From Lentilitoribacter sp039986595 (GTDB taxonomy: Bacteria; Pseudomonadota; Alphaproteobacteria; Rhizobiales; Rhizobiaceae): 64,000 nucleotides of DNA. The stretch spans positions 186,001-250,000 of the forward strand of contig JBDWQJ010000011.1 in NCBI GenBank assembly GCA_039986595.1, written 5' to 3'. Below are positions 49,599-58,347 of the stretch, in pieces. Position numbers and translations under genes: made by a program. The notes beneath the pieces are model-generated. The model was not told the origin of the DNA and searched no databases. It saw nothing but the letters and a program-made list of their open reading frames with translations. How positions within the stretch are numbered: the first letter of the stretch is position 1; each line of letters begins with the position of its first letter.

Positions 49599-50879
49599 AT
49601 GAAAAACAAAATCTTTTCGCTTTCGGCCCTCCTCATTGGATCGGGCTTCTTATTCTTTGCAGGTGGCCTTAATGGCCTGATACTGCCTGTGCGCGGAGCG
49701 GCGGAAGGCTTTTCAGCTTTTAGTCTAGGCTTACTCGGTACGGGCTGGGCTGTTGGCTATATCGCAGGCTGTTTATACGTGCCGCGCCTTGTGGCCAAAG
49801 TGGGCCATGTCCGCTCATTTAGCGTTATGGCAGCGGTTGCATCGCTATCAATTTTACTGTCGGCACTGATCGTTTTCCCTGCCTCCTGGATAATTCTTCG
49901 CTCACTTTCTGGATTTGCTTTTGCAGGCGCTGCAATGATTGTTGAAAGCTGGCTCACCAGCACAACTGATCCCAAACAACGTGGTTCCGTGTTTGGAACC
50001 TACACAATGATCAACCTGCTCGGCAGTACTTTGGGCCAATTATCCATTGCAGCTAGCGGCACTATCGGCCTTGAGTTTTTTATTGTTGGTGCTGTGTTTT
50101 ATTCGCTTGCGCTATTACCAACCGCAGTTTCAGCATCATCAGCCCCTGCTCCGCTGTCAGAAGCGAAACTTGATTTAAAAGCTTTATGGCTCAACTCTCC
50201 CATCGCAGTGGTTGCGGTGGTATGCGTTGGTGTTTCGAACGGCGCGTTTGGCACACTTGGAGCCGTATATGCAAACAATATTGGGCTTTCTGTTGGCGCG
50301 ATTTCATTATTTATGTCTGCCCCGATTTTGGCAGGCGCTTTATCTCAGATCCCCGTTGGTTATGCATCCGATCATATGGATCGCCGTTATGTTCTTTTAA
50401 TTGTTGGTGTCTTAGCAATCATTGCTGACATTATGTTCATAGCTGTTACAACTACAAACCCAACCATTTTAATTGCAAAAGCTGCAGGCTTTGGCGCACT
50501 CATTTTTGTCATGTATCCGATTTTGATTGCGCATGCCAATGATCACGCAAAAGCAGGTTCAGCACTTCAGGTTACAAGCGGCCTATTGTTACTCCAGGGC
50601 GTTGGAACCGTTTCTGGACCTTTGATTGCTGGTGGCTTGATGTCGATATATGGACCGCAGGGAATGTTCTACATCATTTTATTGGCGCATATTGTTATCG
50701 TTGTTTATGCGGTCTACAGGATGGGTAAACGTCGCGCTGTGGCCGCAGCAGATAAAGCGAAATTTATTCTATCCAATCCATTAAGAGGCAGCACGCCGCA
50801 AACCCCTGTTTTATCGGGTCGTTCGATGGGAAAGATATCTGCATTCCTTGAAGAAAAGTCTCAAGGCAAGAAAAAATGA
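49599..50879 (+). CDS. MFS transporter (YcaD-like)
   Basis: The 426-residue protein has about twelve hydrophobic segments. AAMIVESWLTSTTDPKQRGSVFG, read in parts, matches the YcaD-type signature in helices 4-5, and GYASDHMDRRYVLL is the MFS loop in the second half. The C-terminus has a 60-residue soluble tail. The start at 49599 aligns with the first membrane segment; an ATG at 49530 is possible. It is convergent with the LysR gene at 50902. Confidence 0.87.
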   Translation: MKNKIFSLSALLIGSGFLFFAGGLNGLILPVRGAAEGFSAFSLGLLGTGWAVGYIAGCLYVPRLVAKVGHVRSFSVMAAVASLSILLSALIVFPASWIILRSLSGFAFAGAAMIVESWLTSTTDPKQRGSVFGTYTMINLLGSTLGQLSIAASGTIGLEFFIVGAVFYSLALLPTAVSASSAPAPLSEAKLDLKALWLNSPIAVVAVVCVGVSNGAFGTLGAVYANNIGLSVGAISLFMSAPILAGALSQIPVGYASDHMDRRYVLLIVGVLAIIADIMFIAVTTTNPTILIAKAAGFGALIFVMYPILIAHANDHAKAGSALQVTSGLLLLQGVGTVSGPLIAGGLMSIYGPQGMFYIILLAHIVIVVYAVYRMGKRRAVAAADKAKFILSNPLRGSTPQTPVLSGRSMGKISAFLEEKSQGKKK

Positions 50880-50901
50880 GGTCGAGAATGAAGTTGAAAT
50901 T

Positions 50902-51780
50902 TTATTTCTGGCTTATCTCGTCGATGAACAGTCTAACAAGGCCATGGCGTGGGGCATTGTTTGGCCACATGGCATAAACGTCGATCATATCGAGCTGCCA
51001 TTCAGGCAAGACATAAGCAACCTCCCCCGTTTTTACACCCGGTTCTGCGATAAATTCTGGCACCATAGCCAATCCGCATCCTGCCTTTGCCAATTGGTAT
51101 AATGCGCGCGCATCATTGGCCGTTAATCTTGCATCTGGGCGCAAAATAACTGGTTCGGCTCCATCTTTATAAAATGTTGGTTTGATGTGTTGCACGGGGG
51201 AGAGTTCCAACCACTCCCAGTTCGATAGATCACGCGGGTTCTGCACTTTCTTACGTTCCGAAATATAGTCAGCCGATGCAATGAGGCGTCTCAGCACTGA
51301 AAATAACTTACGTGACGAACCGGTCAATTCAGGCCGCACACCCATGCGTATAGCGATATCAAAACCATCAGCAATCAATTCTTTTCTTGTATCAGTGAAA
51401 TCAATTGAAAGCTGAATACCTTCGTAGGTTTGTGAAAACTTGGCCACTAATTCCATGAAATGTGACGTTGAGAGCACCGAGGGCGCTGTAATTCTTAAAA
51501 TACCGCTTGGCTTATTGGATGACTGAGACAAATCTTCCAATCCTGTTTCAGCTGCTTCGATCATCTGTTGGGCAGAGATTAAAAACCTTTCGCCCTCCGG
51601 CGTTAGCGCTAACTTGCGAGTTGATCGGTACAGCAATGCACATCCAAGATGTTCTTCCAATTGCGATATATGATGGCTCACAACTGAGGGCGATAAGCGC
51701 AATTCATGCGCCGCACCACGAAAAGAGCTGTGATCGACTGTTTTCGCGAAAATCGCAATTTGGCGAAGTTTATCTAACAT
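50902..51780 (-). CDS. LysR-family transcriptional regulator
   Basis: The 292-residue LysR protein has its helix-turn-helix at residues 5-65 (KLRQIAIFAKTVDHSSFRGA, SPSVVSHHISQLEEHLG) and an effector domain of the CrgA type (LRITAPSVLSTSHFMELV). It is divergent from two exported SnoaL/NTF2-type genes, which it probably regulates, and convergent with the MFS gene. Confidence 0.92.
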   Translation of the reverse strand: MLDKLRQIAIFAKTVDHSSFRGAAHELRLSPSVVSHHISQLEEHLGCALLYRSTRKLALTPEGERFLISAQQMIEAAETGLEDLSQSSNKPSGILRITAPSVLSTSHFMELVAKFSQTYEGIQLSIDFTDTRKELIADGFDIAIRMGVRPELTGSSRKLFSVLRRLIASADYISERKKVQNPRDLSNWEWLELSPVQHIKPTFYKDGAEPVILRPDARLTANDARALYQLAKAGCGLAMVPEFIAEPGVKTGEVAYVLPEWQLDMIDVYAMWPNNAPRHGLVRLFIDEISQK

Positions 51781-51912
51781 AATTTAAATTTTCCGAACAG
51801 TTACTTTTAATTATCATATCTTATCGATTAATAGGGAAATGTCTATAACCAAGATCGAGCAACCACAAATATGAAAAAGCTCTGCAACCAAAACGATCTT
51901 GGAGGATCTGAT

Positions 51913-52392
51913 ATGAAGAACAATAGACTTATCGCAGCGATTGTTTCGCTGTTTATGGTATTTTCAACCGGCAGCGCTTTGGCCAATGACAAAGCATCTG
52001 TTCAGGCGTTTTATGACTTTTTGAGCAATCCTGCTTCGCAAAAACATGCAGCTGCGTTTATGGCGAACACATCTGACACATGGGAAAGCATTGGAGACTA
52101 TTCAGGCAAATCAAAAAATCGCGACGGCTTTGCGGCACAAATTGGTGGATTTGGTAAATTGATCCCAGATCTGAACTGGGCGGTTGAGGAGATGCTACAA
52201 GATGGCAATCGCTTTGTTGTACGCAGCCGCGCAACAGGTATACCTGTTGGTCCAATGTTTGGCGTTGATGGCCAAGGACGTGGGTTTGATATTCTCGCTA
52301 TTGATATTCACACCGTTGAAGACGGAAAAATCGTCCGTTCATACCATGTGGAAGACTGGGCCACAGCGCTCCGTCAACTTTCCGGCAAATAG
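51913..52392 (+). CDS. Exported SnoaL-like (ester cyclase family) protein
   Basis: The 159-residue protein has a signal peptide (LIAAIVSLFMVFSTGSALA) and an NTF2/SnoaL cone fold (VQAFYDFLSNPAS, PDLNWAVEEMLQDGNRFVVR, IVRSYHVEDWATALRQL). Family members isomerise or bind small ligands; a periplasmic location is unusual. GGAGG seven bases before ATG 51913 fixes the start. A terminator separates it from the next NTF2-like gene. Confidence 0.83.
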   Translation: MKNNRLIAAIVSLFMVFSTGSALANDKASVQAFYDFLSNPASQKHAAAFMANTSDTWESIGDYSGKSKNRDGFAAQIGGFGKLIPDLNWAVEEMLQDGNRFVVRSRATGIPVGPMFGVDGQGRGFDILAIDIHTVEDGKIVRSYHVEDWATALRQLSGK

Positions 52393-52404
52393 AACGAAGG
52401 CTCA

Positions 52405-52432
52405 AGCGGGCAGGATACTGAGCCCGCTTTTT
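52405..52432 (+). terminator. Intrinsic terminator between the two SnoaL-like genes
   Basis: AGCGGGC and GCCCGCT form a perfect 7-base-pair stem followed by TTTTT. It would stop most transcripts after the first gene. Confidence 0.85.
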
Positions 52433-52466
52433 CCTTTGGCAATCACATTTTTTGATAGGAAACATG

Positions 52467-52961
52467 ATGAACAGACAAACAATGATGAAAGCAACCTTGG
52501 GAACAGCACTTGCAGTGATGGTTGCAAAAAAAGCGAATGCGGGCGATATGGACAAAGAAAGTCAAGCTACATTTGATACCGTTATGGCATTTATGGGCGC
52601 GATGGGCGCAGGCAAAATGGAAGATATGTCGGCATTAATGGCGGACGACATGGTCTGGCAAAATGAAGGTGACGACACCCTACCCTGGATTGGAACTTGG
52701 GAAGGCAAAGAAGCAATTTTTGGTTTCTTGGGTGACTTTTCCAAGAATTTGACGACAACCCATTGGCAAAACGAGGATGCTTTTGCAAAAGGTGATACGG
52801 TTGCTGTTTTTGGCAAAATGAAAGTCATCGCTACCAATTCTGGTGCAGAAACAGAGGAATTCACCTTCGCCCTGCGTGCGAAAGCCAAGGATGGAAAAGT
52901 TGTTCTCTGGAACTGGTTTGAGGACACATTCGCGGTAAGTAACGCCTATCACGGACGATAA
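52467..52961 (+). CDS. Exported NTF2/SnoaL-like protein
   Basis: The 164-residue protein has an N-terminal signal (TLGTALAVMVAKKANA) and an NTF2-like domain: VMAFMGAMGAGKMEDMSALMADDMVW, read in parts, then IGTWEGKEAIFGFLG and VVLWNWFEDTFAV. It is related in fold to the preceding gene. AGGA six bases before ATG 52467 supports this start. Activity unknown; probably co-regulated by the divergent LysR through read-through or its own promoter. Confidence 0.82.
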   Translation: MNRQTMMKATLGTALAVMVAKKANAGDMDKESQATFDTVMAFMGAMGAGKMEDMSALMADDMVWQNEGDDTLPWIGTWEGKEAIFGFLGDFSKNLTTTHWQNEDAFAKGDTVAVFGKMKVIATNSGAETEEFTFALRAKAKDGKVVLWNWFEDTFAVSNAYHGR

Positions 52962-52984
52962 TCAAAAATCGTATATTGAAATAC

Positions 52985-53011
52985 GACGATGCGGGGTTTG
53001 CTCGCATCGTC
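52985..53011. terminator. GACGATGCG inverted repeat between convergent genes
   Basis: GACGATGCG (52985-52993) pairs with CGCATCGTC (53003-53011), a perfect 9-base-pair stem, between the NTF2-like and RNase T2 genes. Neither side has a clear U-tract. Confidence 0.5.
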
Positions 53012-53028
53012 TGCCCAATTAGGCTGGA

Positions 53029-54156
53029 CTACCGCACAGCTGTTACCTTACCGCGGCGGCAGCTTGATTTGCTTGAATAAACATCGCGAGGAGGAGATGC
53101 AGCGATCAAGTCTGAGAGCTTAGAACCTTCTTCGATCTCCCCCCCAAGGCCGATAAAGAGCTCTGAGATCATCCACTCGCCGCGCACGCGTTTGCAATCG
53201 ATGAAGACTTTGTCTGATGCGCCTTTTCCAAACGATTGATCGAAAGCTGAATAGATCTGATTATCAGACAAGACTTTGCCGATATTGTTTTTAAACAATT
53301 GTCCAACTTTGGATGCGTTTAATTGATCAAGAATAAGAATTGAATCGCGATAATATTCGGTTTCATCAGCGCCACTGTTTTCGCCAGAGTTATACTTCTC
53401 ATAGCATGTGCCATGTTTCGTCCATTCATGCCGATGTAAAAACCCTGATTGAATACCGGGCATTTTGCTCTGCAAGGCATTGCGCAAATCTGGCGGCAAA
53501 TCGATAGATGCAAAAGGCTTGCGACGTTCATTACATTTTAGTGGCTTTTTCAGGTGGCAATAACAGGGGTAGATGGCGTCATCATCAAGATCATTTGGCC
53601 ACAAACCATGAATGGAAAACTGGCTTGCATAAGCATCTCGATTGCTGAGGTTTTTACATTCTTTTGCGCGCCCGCCCGCATTTGATAAACAAAAAGTTGG
53701 CAACCAAGACGCAGCCATAAGGTTTTCAATACTGTCGCGCTCAATGCCTTGCAGAGGTTTTGCGTTTGCTTTTTTATCGGTTTTCTTCTGATCTCGTGAT
53801 TTTGCGATATCTCGTTCTTTATCGCTCAACGGTTTAAGAACTAAAACGCGGTTTGGATCATCAAGAGCAACATCTCCACATTCAACCCCAACCCAGCGCT
53901 TTGTTACATCCGGTGCATTTGGAATTTTTATCAAAAAATGACTGGGTTCTGAACTGTTGAGCGCTAGAAGGTCATAAATCTCGCCCACTTCGAGCGTGAT
54001 ATTTCCCGGATTACCAGAATTGAGCTTTTGTGTTGCTTCACATGTATTTTGAGCTTCAAAAAGGCCTGTGACTTTCTCATTTGCGTGAAGTGGTGTGCAG
54101 ATAATCAACAACCAGACCATGCAAATTACTTTTTTGATGAAATTTGCCACATGCAT
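53029..54156 (-). CDS. Exported ribonuclease T2 with N-terminal extra domain
   Basis: The 375-residue protein has a signal peptide (VICMVWLLIICTPLHA). An N-terminal beta-rich region of about 70 residues (ITLEVGEIYDLLALNSSEPS, WVGVECGDV) looks SH3-like. After a Lys-rich linker comes the RNase T2 domain with CAS I FSIHGLWPN (His183) and CAS II HEWTKHGTC (His243, Glu244, His248). All catalytic residues are present, so it should cleave RNA through cyclic phosphates outside the cytoplasm. AAGGG before ATG 54156 sets the start. Confidence 0.9.
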   Translation of the reverse strand: MHVANFIKKVICMVWLLIICTPLHANEKVTGLFEAQNTCEATQKLNSGNPGNITLEVGEIYDLLALNSSEPSHFLIKIPNAPDVTKRWVGVECGDVALDDPNRVLVLKPLSDKERDIAKSRDQKKTDKKANAKPLQGIERDSIENLMAASWLPTFCLSNAGGRAKECKNLSNRDAYASQFSIHGLWPNDLDDDAIYPCYCHLKKPLKCNERRKPFASIDLPPDLRNALQSKMPGIQSGFLHRHEWTKHGTCYEKYNSGENSGADETEYYRDSILILDQLNASKVGQLFKNNIGKVLSDNQIYSAFDQSFGKGASDKVFIDCKRVRGEWMISELFIGLGGEIEEGSKLSDLIAASPPRDVYSSKSSCRRGKVTAVR

Positions 54157-54353
54157 ACCCTTTGAAACTTTTTCGTTCTTAACTACGTTACTACCATTGA
54201 AAATCAAGGAATTGAACCAAAGTCTAGCGATTTTTGACAACAGTTTTTGCACATTACACGCAACCTCACGTTTTTGTGCAAATACGTTAATTTCAATTTC
54301 TTCAACGCGTACCTATATTTAGATCAACGAGGAACACATTCGAGGATTTTTGA

Positions 54354-54968
54354 ATGAGCATTAAATCATCATCAGCAAAAGCAACGCTAGCTGCTTTAGC
54401 ATTTTCCATCACCGCACTTTCAGCTTCATCTGCTATTGCGGAAACAAAATCAGCTTATTTTGCTGGCGGTTGTTTTTGGTGCATAGAAAAAGACTTTGAA
54501 AATGTTGACGGTGTGAAGGAAGTTGAATCTGGCTATCAAGGCGGTGAAATTGAAAATCCAACTTATCGCAATCACCCTGGATATATTGAAAGCGTGCGGA
54601 TTGATTACGACCCTGCTGCGATTAACTACGCGCAACTTTTAAAAATCTTCTTCCGTACCGTTGATCCAACAGATGCGGGTGGCCAATTCTGTGACCGAGG
54701 CCATGCTTATACAACAGCGATTTTTGCAGGTAATGCAGAAGAAACAAAACTTGCAGATGCCGCGATAGCGGAAGCTGCTGCGGAGCTCGGACAAGATATT
54801 GCAACTGTCGTCCGAGGTGATGATAGGTTTTGGAAATCAGAGGATTATCACCAAAATTATTACAAGAAAAATCCTGTTCGCTACAAGTACTACCGTTTCC
54901 GCTGCGGACGTGACCAAACCGTCAATAAACTCTGGGGTGACCAAGCTTACCTTGGTGTAAGAAAATAA
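54354..54968 (+). CDS. msrA: Exported peptide-methionine (S)-S-oxide reductase MsrA
   Basis: The 204-residue protein has a Sec signal peptide (TLAALAFSITALSASSAIA, cleavage near residue 29) and the MsrA active site GCFWC with catalytic Cys40. YQGGEIENPTYRNHPGYIESVRI, read in parts, and RGDDRFWKSEDYHQNYYKKNP complete the family pattern. It reduces methionine-S-sulfoxide in the periplasm and complements the exported MsrB at 22864. Confidence 0.96.
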   Translation: MSIKSSSAKATLAALAFSITALSASSAIAETKSAYFAGGCFWCIEKDFENVDGVKEVESGYQGGEIENPTYRNHPGYIESVRIDYDPAAINYAQLLKIFFRTVDPTDAGGQFCDRGHAYTTAIFAGNAEETKLADAAIAEAAAELGQDIATVVRGDDRFWKSEDYHQNYYKKNPVRYKYYRFRCGRDQTVNKLWGDQAYLGVRK

Positions 54969-55062
54969 ACTGCATACAAAACGTGTTAATTGATCCACTT
55001 ATTTTTTTACCACGTATGAATATTAAGAGCATGAACTGAAAGACTATAAACAGGACCACAAA

Positions 55063-55236
55063 ATGTTTAAATTTGTCATGACATCAGTATTAAATGCGTA
55101 TCGTAAGTTCGAGTACTTTGTGTCTGAGCTATTAGGCACCAACCAACCACCACGTTTGGGCTATTTTAATGGTCGTAAACCGGTACCGGTTCGCATTAAA
55201 TCTTATCAGAGAAAACCATTATCGACGTTAAGATAA
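55063..55236 (+). CDS. Small basic protein, 57 residues, upstream of an RNA candidate
   Basis: The frame starts MFKFVMTSVLNAYRKFEYFV and ends RKPLSTLR. The N-terminal half could form an amphipathic helix; the C-terminal half is rich in Lys, Arg and Pro. AGGA lies seven bases before the ATG. Position and character recall the small DUF1127 proteins that precede C-rich-loop sRNAs in Rhodobacter, although the DUF1127 LSDRELRDIG-like motif is absent. No function is assigned. Confidence 0.6.
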   Translation: MFKFVMTSVLNAYRKFEYFVSELLGTNQPPRLGYFNGRKPVPVRIKSYQRKPLSTLR

Positions 55237-55244
55237 ATCAGAGA

Positions 55245-55390
55245 TCTCCAGCTTTCTGTAAGGTCCCCTCTCTTACAGAAACCCCAGATGCGCAAAATCA
55301 AGTATCCCCCTCCACTTGTTGCGCAAATTGATCTGGGCATATCAAACCAATGCTTCTTTACCGCCATTTAGAAGCATTGGTTTTTCTTTT
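55245..55390 (+). ncRNA. Candidate sRNA with two C-rich-loop hairpins and a terminator
   Basis: Hairpin 1: TTTCTGTAAG (55253-55262) with CTTACAGAAA (55272-55281), loop GTCCCCTCT. Hairpin 2: CCCAGAT-GCGCAA (55283-55295) with TTGCGC (55319-55324) and ATCTGGG (55331-55337), topped by CAAGT/ACTTG with loop ATCCCCCTCC. A strong terminator ends it. CCUCC-type loops fit anti-Shine-Dalgarno sRNAs of the alphaproteobacterial cuckoo or AbcR type. It begins nine bases after the 57-residue ORF stop and may be processed from that mRNA. Confidence 0.65.
55344..55389 (+). terminator. Intrinsic terminator of the sRNA candidate
   Basis: AAACCAATGCTTCT and AGAAGCATTGGTTT form a perfect 14-base-pair stem with a 12-base loop, followed by TTCTTTT. 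Confidence 0.9.
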
Positions 55391-55405
55391 GTCCTGAAAG
55401 ACTGT

Positions 55406-55918
55406 CTACTTTTCAGCTTCAGATTTAAAAGCCTGGTTCATTTCATCGAGAATTGGCGGCACGCCCTCTTGCATAAAGCCTTTCATAAGCGGCAACATCA
55501 TGCCGTTGAACACTTCATTATGTTTGAGCAAAGTGCCAGTGTCTGTTGCTTGCAATTCAAAGACCTTGTCATTGGTAAAGATGATGCCAGCGCCCATCAC
55601 TGCACGCCAGCGATAAGATTTCCGTTCTTCAAATGAAATGATTTTAGGTGCATAAGTTGGCCCAACTTCACTTGGGTTTTGACCACGCATGGCGACTGAG
55701 TGAACCGAACCAAGGCTTGCAATACCCGTTGACGCATTGATTGCTGAATTAAAGTCAGACCACTTTTCAATCTCGGTCACCACCTGCCAAACCTTGTCGA
55801 CAGGCGCTGAAATTTCGATCTCACTTTCGATCTCCATCAAGTTCTGAGACTGGCTGAAAAGATAAAAGACCCCAACGGCTAGGATAAAAAGCACCGACAA
55901 CGATAATTTCTTGATCAT
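55406..55918 (-). CDS. Membrane-anchored SRPBCC-family protein
   Basis: The 170-residue protein has an N-terminal anchor or signal (LSLSVLFILAVGVFYLFS) and an SRPBCC (START-like) ligand-binding fold: EIEISAPVDKVWQVVTEIEKWSDFN, read in parts, and KHNEVFNGMMLPLM. It is the last gene of an ArsR-AHSA1-SRPBCC operon, nine bases after the preceding stop. Its ligand is unknown. Confidence 0.85.
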   Translation of the reverse strand: MIKKLSLSVLFILAVGVFYLFSQSQNLMEIESEIEISAPVDKVWQVVTEIEKWSDFNSAINASTGIASLGSVHSVAMRGQNPSEVGPTYAPKIISFEERKSYRWRAVMGAGIIFTNDKVFELQATDTGTLLKHNEVFNGMMLPLMKGFMQEGVPPILDEMNQAFKSEAEK

Positions 55919-55927
55919 GATGCCACC

Positions 55928-56437
55928 TTATTTTTGAAGCTCAGCAACAATATCTGCAATAACGTTGAAGCCCGCACCCCAACCATGGCCCATATGATCC
56001 ACCATGCCAGCAAAGCAAGCTATCTCAGCGTCTGTCGCGTTTAACGGCACTTGCGTGATGCTCACAGTGGTTTGTGCACCATTGTCTTCAAAGACGAATT
56101 TTGTATCAAACAAACGCGGCCAATCTGGCATCATCTGACTGGGTTGCGTTGTCCAGTTTTGATCGGTCGATGCCAATTCAAAATCTATGTTGGTTTTTGG
56201 GTCCACCTTGGTGAATGTCATCTGAGAGAAATCTGACATGGGTGATCCGTCTTTTCCTTTCATACGCATTTCATTGCGCCATACACCCCCCACTTTTAGA
56301 TCAAACTCATGGATAACGGTTTCAACACCAGGTCCATACCACCTCGCTAAAAGCTTGGGATCCGTCCAAGCTTTCCAAACAAGATCTAATGGTGCATCAA
56401 AGATGCGTTCCATTTTAAATGTCGGTAATGTGTTCAT
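55928..56437 (-). CDS. AHSA1/SRPBCC-domain protein
   Basis: The 169-residue protein has the AHSA1 pattern FDAPLDLVWKAWTDPKLLARWYGP, read in parts, GGVWRNEMRMKGKDG, and a C-terminal GWGAGFNVIADIV helix. Bacterial members paired with ArsR are ligand-binding proteins rather than Hsp90 activators. It is 22 bases downstream of the ArsR gene and probably controlled by it. Confidence 0.9.
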   Translation of the reverse strand: MNTLPTFKMERIFDAPLDLVWKAWTDPKLLARWYGPGVETVIHEFDLKVGGVWRNEMRMKGKDGSPMSDFSQMTFTKVDPKTNIDFELASTDQNWTTQPSQMMPDWPRLFDTKFVFEDNGAQTTVSITQVPLNATDAEIACFAGMVDHMGHGWGAGFNVIADIVAELQK

Positions 56438-56459
56438 GAGTTACGCCCTACTCTTTCGT

Positions 56460-56822
56460 CTATTCGTTGTCGTTTTTCATTTCTTCTAAAAGACCATCAA
56501 GCTGATCAAAGCTTTTGGTCCAGAATTTTTTGTATGTTTCAAGCCAGTCAGCTGCAATTGCCATATTCTCAGCGTTCAAACGCGCCGGGCGCCTTTGCTG
56601 ATCAATATCACGCTCGACGAGCCCTGCTCTTTCCAGCACTTTTAAGTGTTTTGAAACGGCAGGCTGGCTCATCTCAAAAGGTTTTGCGAGTTCCTGCACA
56701 GACGCCTCGCCCTCGGTCAAACGTGATAAAATCGCGCGCCGAGTTGGGTCAGCCAAAGCTGAAAATATCGCATCCAGATTTGTCGTTGATGCCGGATTAT
56801 GTATATAACCAATCTGTTCCAT
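56460..56822 (-). CDS. ArsR-family regulator of the SRPBCC operon
   Basis: The 120-residue winged-helix protein has ALADPTRRAILSRLTEGEASV and FEMSQPAVSKHLKVLERAGLV. It lacks metal-binding Cys pairs, as is usual for ArsR proteins coupled to AHSA1 partners. It leads a three-gene operon. A palindrome ATAAC-N6-GTTAT overlaps its start codon, suggesting autoregulation on a short or absent leader. Confidence 0.92.
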   Translation of the reverse strand: MEQIGYIHNPASTTNLDAIFSALADPTRRAILSRLTEGEASVQELAKPFEMSQPAVSKHLKVLERAGLVERDIDQQRRPARLNAENMAIAADWLETYKKFWTKSFDQLDGLLEEMKNDNE

Positions 56823-56836
56823 AACTAAATGGTTAT
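56821..56836. promoter_or_regulatory. ATAAC-N6-GTTAT palindrome overlapping the ArsR start codon
   Basis: The arms are perfect and include the first base of the ATG (minus strand). A related ATAACCAAT word follows inside the gene. Confidence 0.5.
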
Positions 56837-57023
56837 ATTACAACCGGTGAATTGTCAAACCTGTTTTCCCAATCTGACAAAAACACCTAAATCTATGTGA
56901 ATGATCATAAAGACAACATTCGCATCAGAATTTCATGGAACGCCACTTGCCTCCACATAGCCAATCGGTTAAACCCGCGCTTCTTTTTCCGATCTCTTAC
57001 TGCTCCAAAGTGATTTTTTAAAA

Positions 57024-58271
57024 ATGGCGACACTCAACAAACCTCAAATTTTGGGGATAGATTTCGGCACGTCCAATTCAGCTGTTGGATATGCTATTGA
57101 TGGAAAACCGCAACTTATTGCCATTGAAGATGGCCAGGACACTCTCCCCACATCCATCTTTTTCCACAGTTCAAAGCAAGAATTACGTTTCGGTCGAGCC
57201 GCAAATGCGTCTTTAATTAATCGTGATGAAGGACGGTATATGCGCGCGCTAAAAAGCGTACTTGGCACCTCTCTGATGCATGAACGTCGATATATGTGGG
57301 GGAAAGTGATGACATTTGTCGATGTCATTTCCTATTTCCTTAAGGAGGTAAAAACCCGCGCTGAAACCACAACCGGGCAAACATTCACCCATGCACTTTC
57401 TGGTCGCCCTGTGTTTTTTCATTCAGAAAATGAAGAAAAAAACCAACTTGCACTTGAAGATTTAACCGCATGTTATCACTCGGCCGGGTTTGAGCATGTT
57501 GAGTTTATGTTTGAACCTGAAGCTGCGGCGATTGCCAATGGCGGCTTTTCAGATGGCGCGTTGACCTTGATTGTTGATATCGGCGGCGGCACATCAGATT
57601 ATTGTCTGTTTCGCGAGGGCTCAGATAGTATTGATGTTATTGCATGCAATGGCGTTCGTATCGGCGGCACCAATTTTGACCGCACATTATCAATTGATCA
57701 CGTCATGCCGCATTTGGGTTATCAAAAACTCATTCGCCGCGAATGGGGCAAAGAGACGCTTGCTGCGCCAAACCATATCTTTCATGATCTGGCGACTTGG
57801 GAGAAAATTCCGTCACTTTATGCGCCAAAATCTCGCGACCTTGCTGAGGACTTGCAAAAACTTGCCCTTGAGCCACATCCATTTTCCCGCCTAGTAACGG
57901 TGCTAGAAGAAGAGCTCGGTCATGATATCGCATTTGCGGTCGAGCACGGTAAAATCCAAACCAACACTTCCGGCCAAAGCCAGATTGAACTGCAATTTAT
58001 CGAAAAAGAACTTCAAGCTAGATTAAGCCGCGACCAACTCAACGCGTCCTTACAGCAATATGTTGACAAAATTGCATCCGCTTCCCTTGCCACACTCATC
58101 GACACTAATATCTCTGCGGAACAACTCGATAAAGTCATTTTTGTTGGTGGTTCAAGCCTCATGCAGAATATCGAACATGCGGTTGCGCCTATATTCCCAA
58201 ATGCAGAGCTTAAATATTCAAACGCCTTTACCGCCATTATCGATGGCCTAGCCATAGCAAGCGGACGATAG
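57024..58271 (+). CDS. yegD: Hsp70-family chaperone, YegD-like
   Basis: The 415-residue protein has the actin/Hsp70 ATPase motifs: phosphate 1 GIDFGTSNSAVG (about 11-22), FEPEAAAIA, phosphate 2 VDIGGGTSDYCLF (about 190) and adenosine VIFVGGSSLMQNIE (about 372). It ends without the Hsp70 substrate-binding domain, as E. coli YegD does. YegD is an atypical chaperone of unclear client. No good ribosome site precedes the ATG. Confidence 0.9.
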   Translation: MATLNKPQILGIDFGTSNSAVGYAIDGKPQLIAIEDGQDTLPTSIFFHSSKQELRFGRAANASLINRDEGRYMRALKSVLGTSLMHERRYMWGKVMTFVDVISYFLKEVKTRAETTTGQTFTHALSGRPVFFHSENEEKNQLALEDLTACYHSAGFEHVEFMFEPEAAAIANGGFSDGALTLIVDIGGGTSDYCLFREGSDSIDVIACNGVRIGGTNFDRTLSIDHVMPHLGYQKLIRREWGKETLAAPNHIFHDLATWEKIPSLYAPKSRDLAEDLQKLALEPHPFSRLVTVLEEELGHDIAFAVEHGKIQTNTSGQSQIELQFIEKELQARLSRDQLNASLQQYVDKIASASLATLIDTNISAEQLDKVIFVGGSSLMQNIEHAVAPIFPNAELKYSNAFTAIIDGLAIASGR

Positions 58272-58347
58272 AGATCTCTCGCAAGTTTCGGGTGGCTGAA
58301 CATCTGCAATGAATATATCAACCTCCTTCAAACAAGGAGATGTTTTG

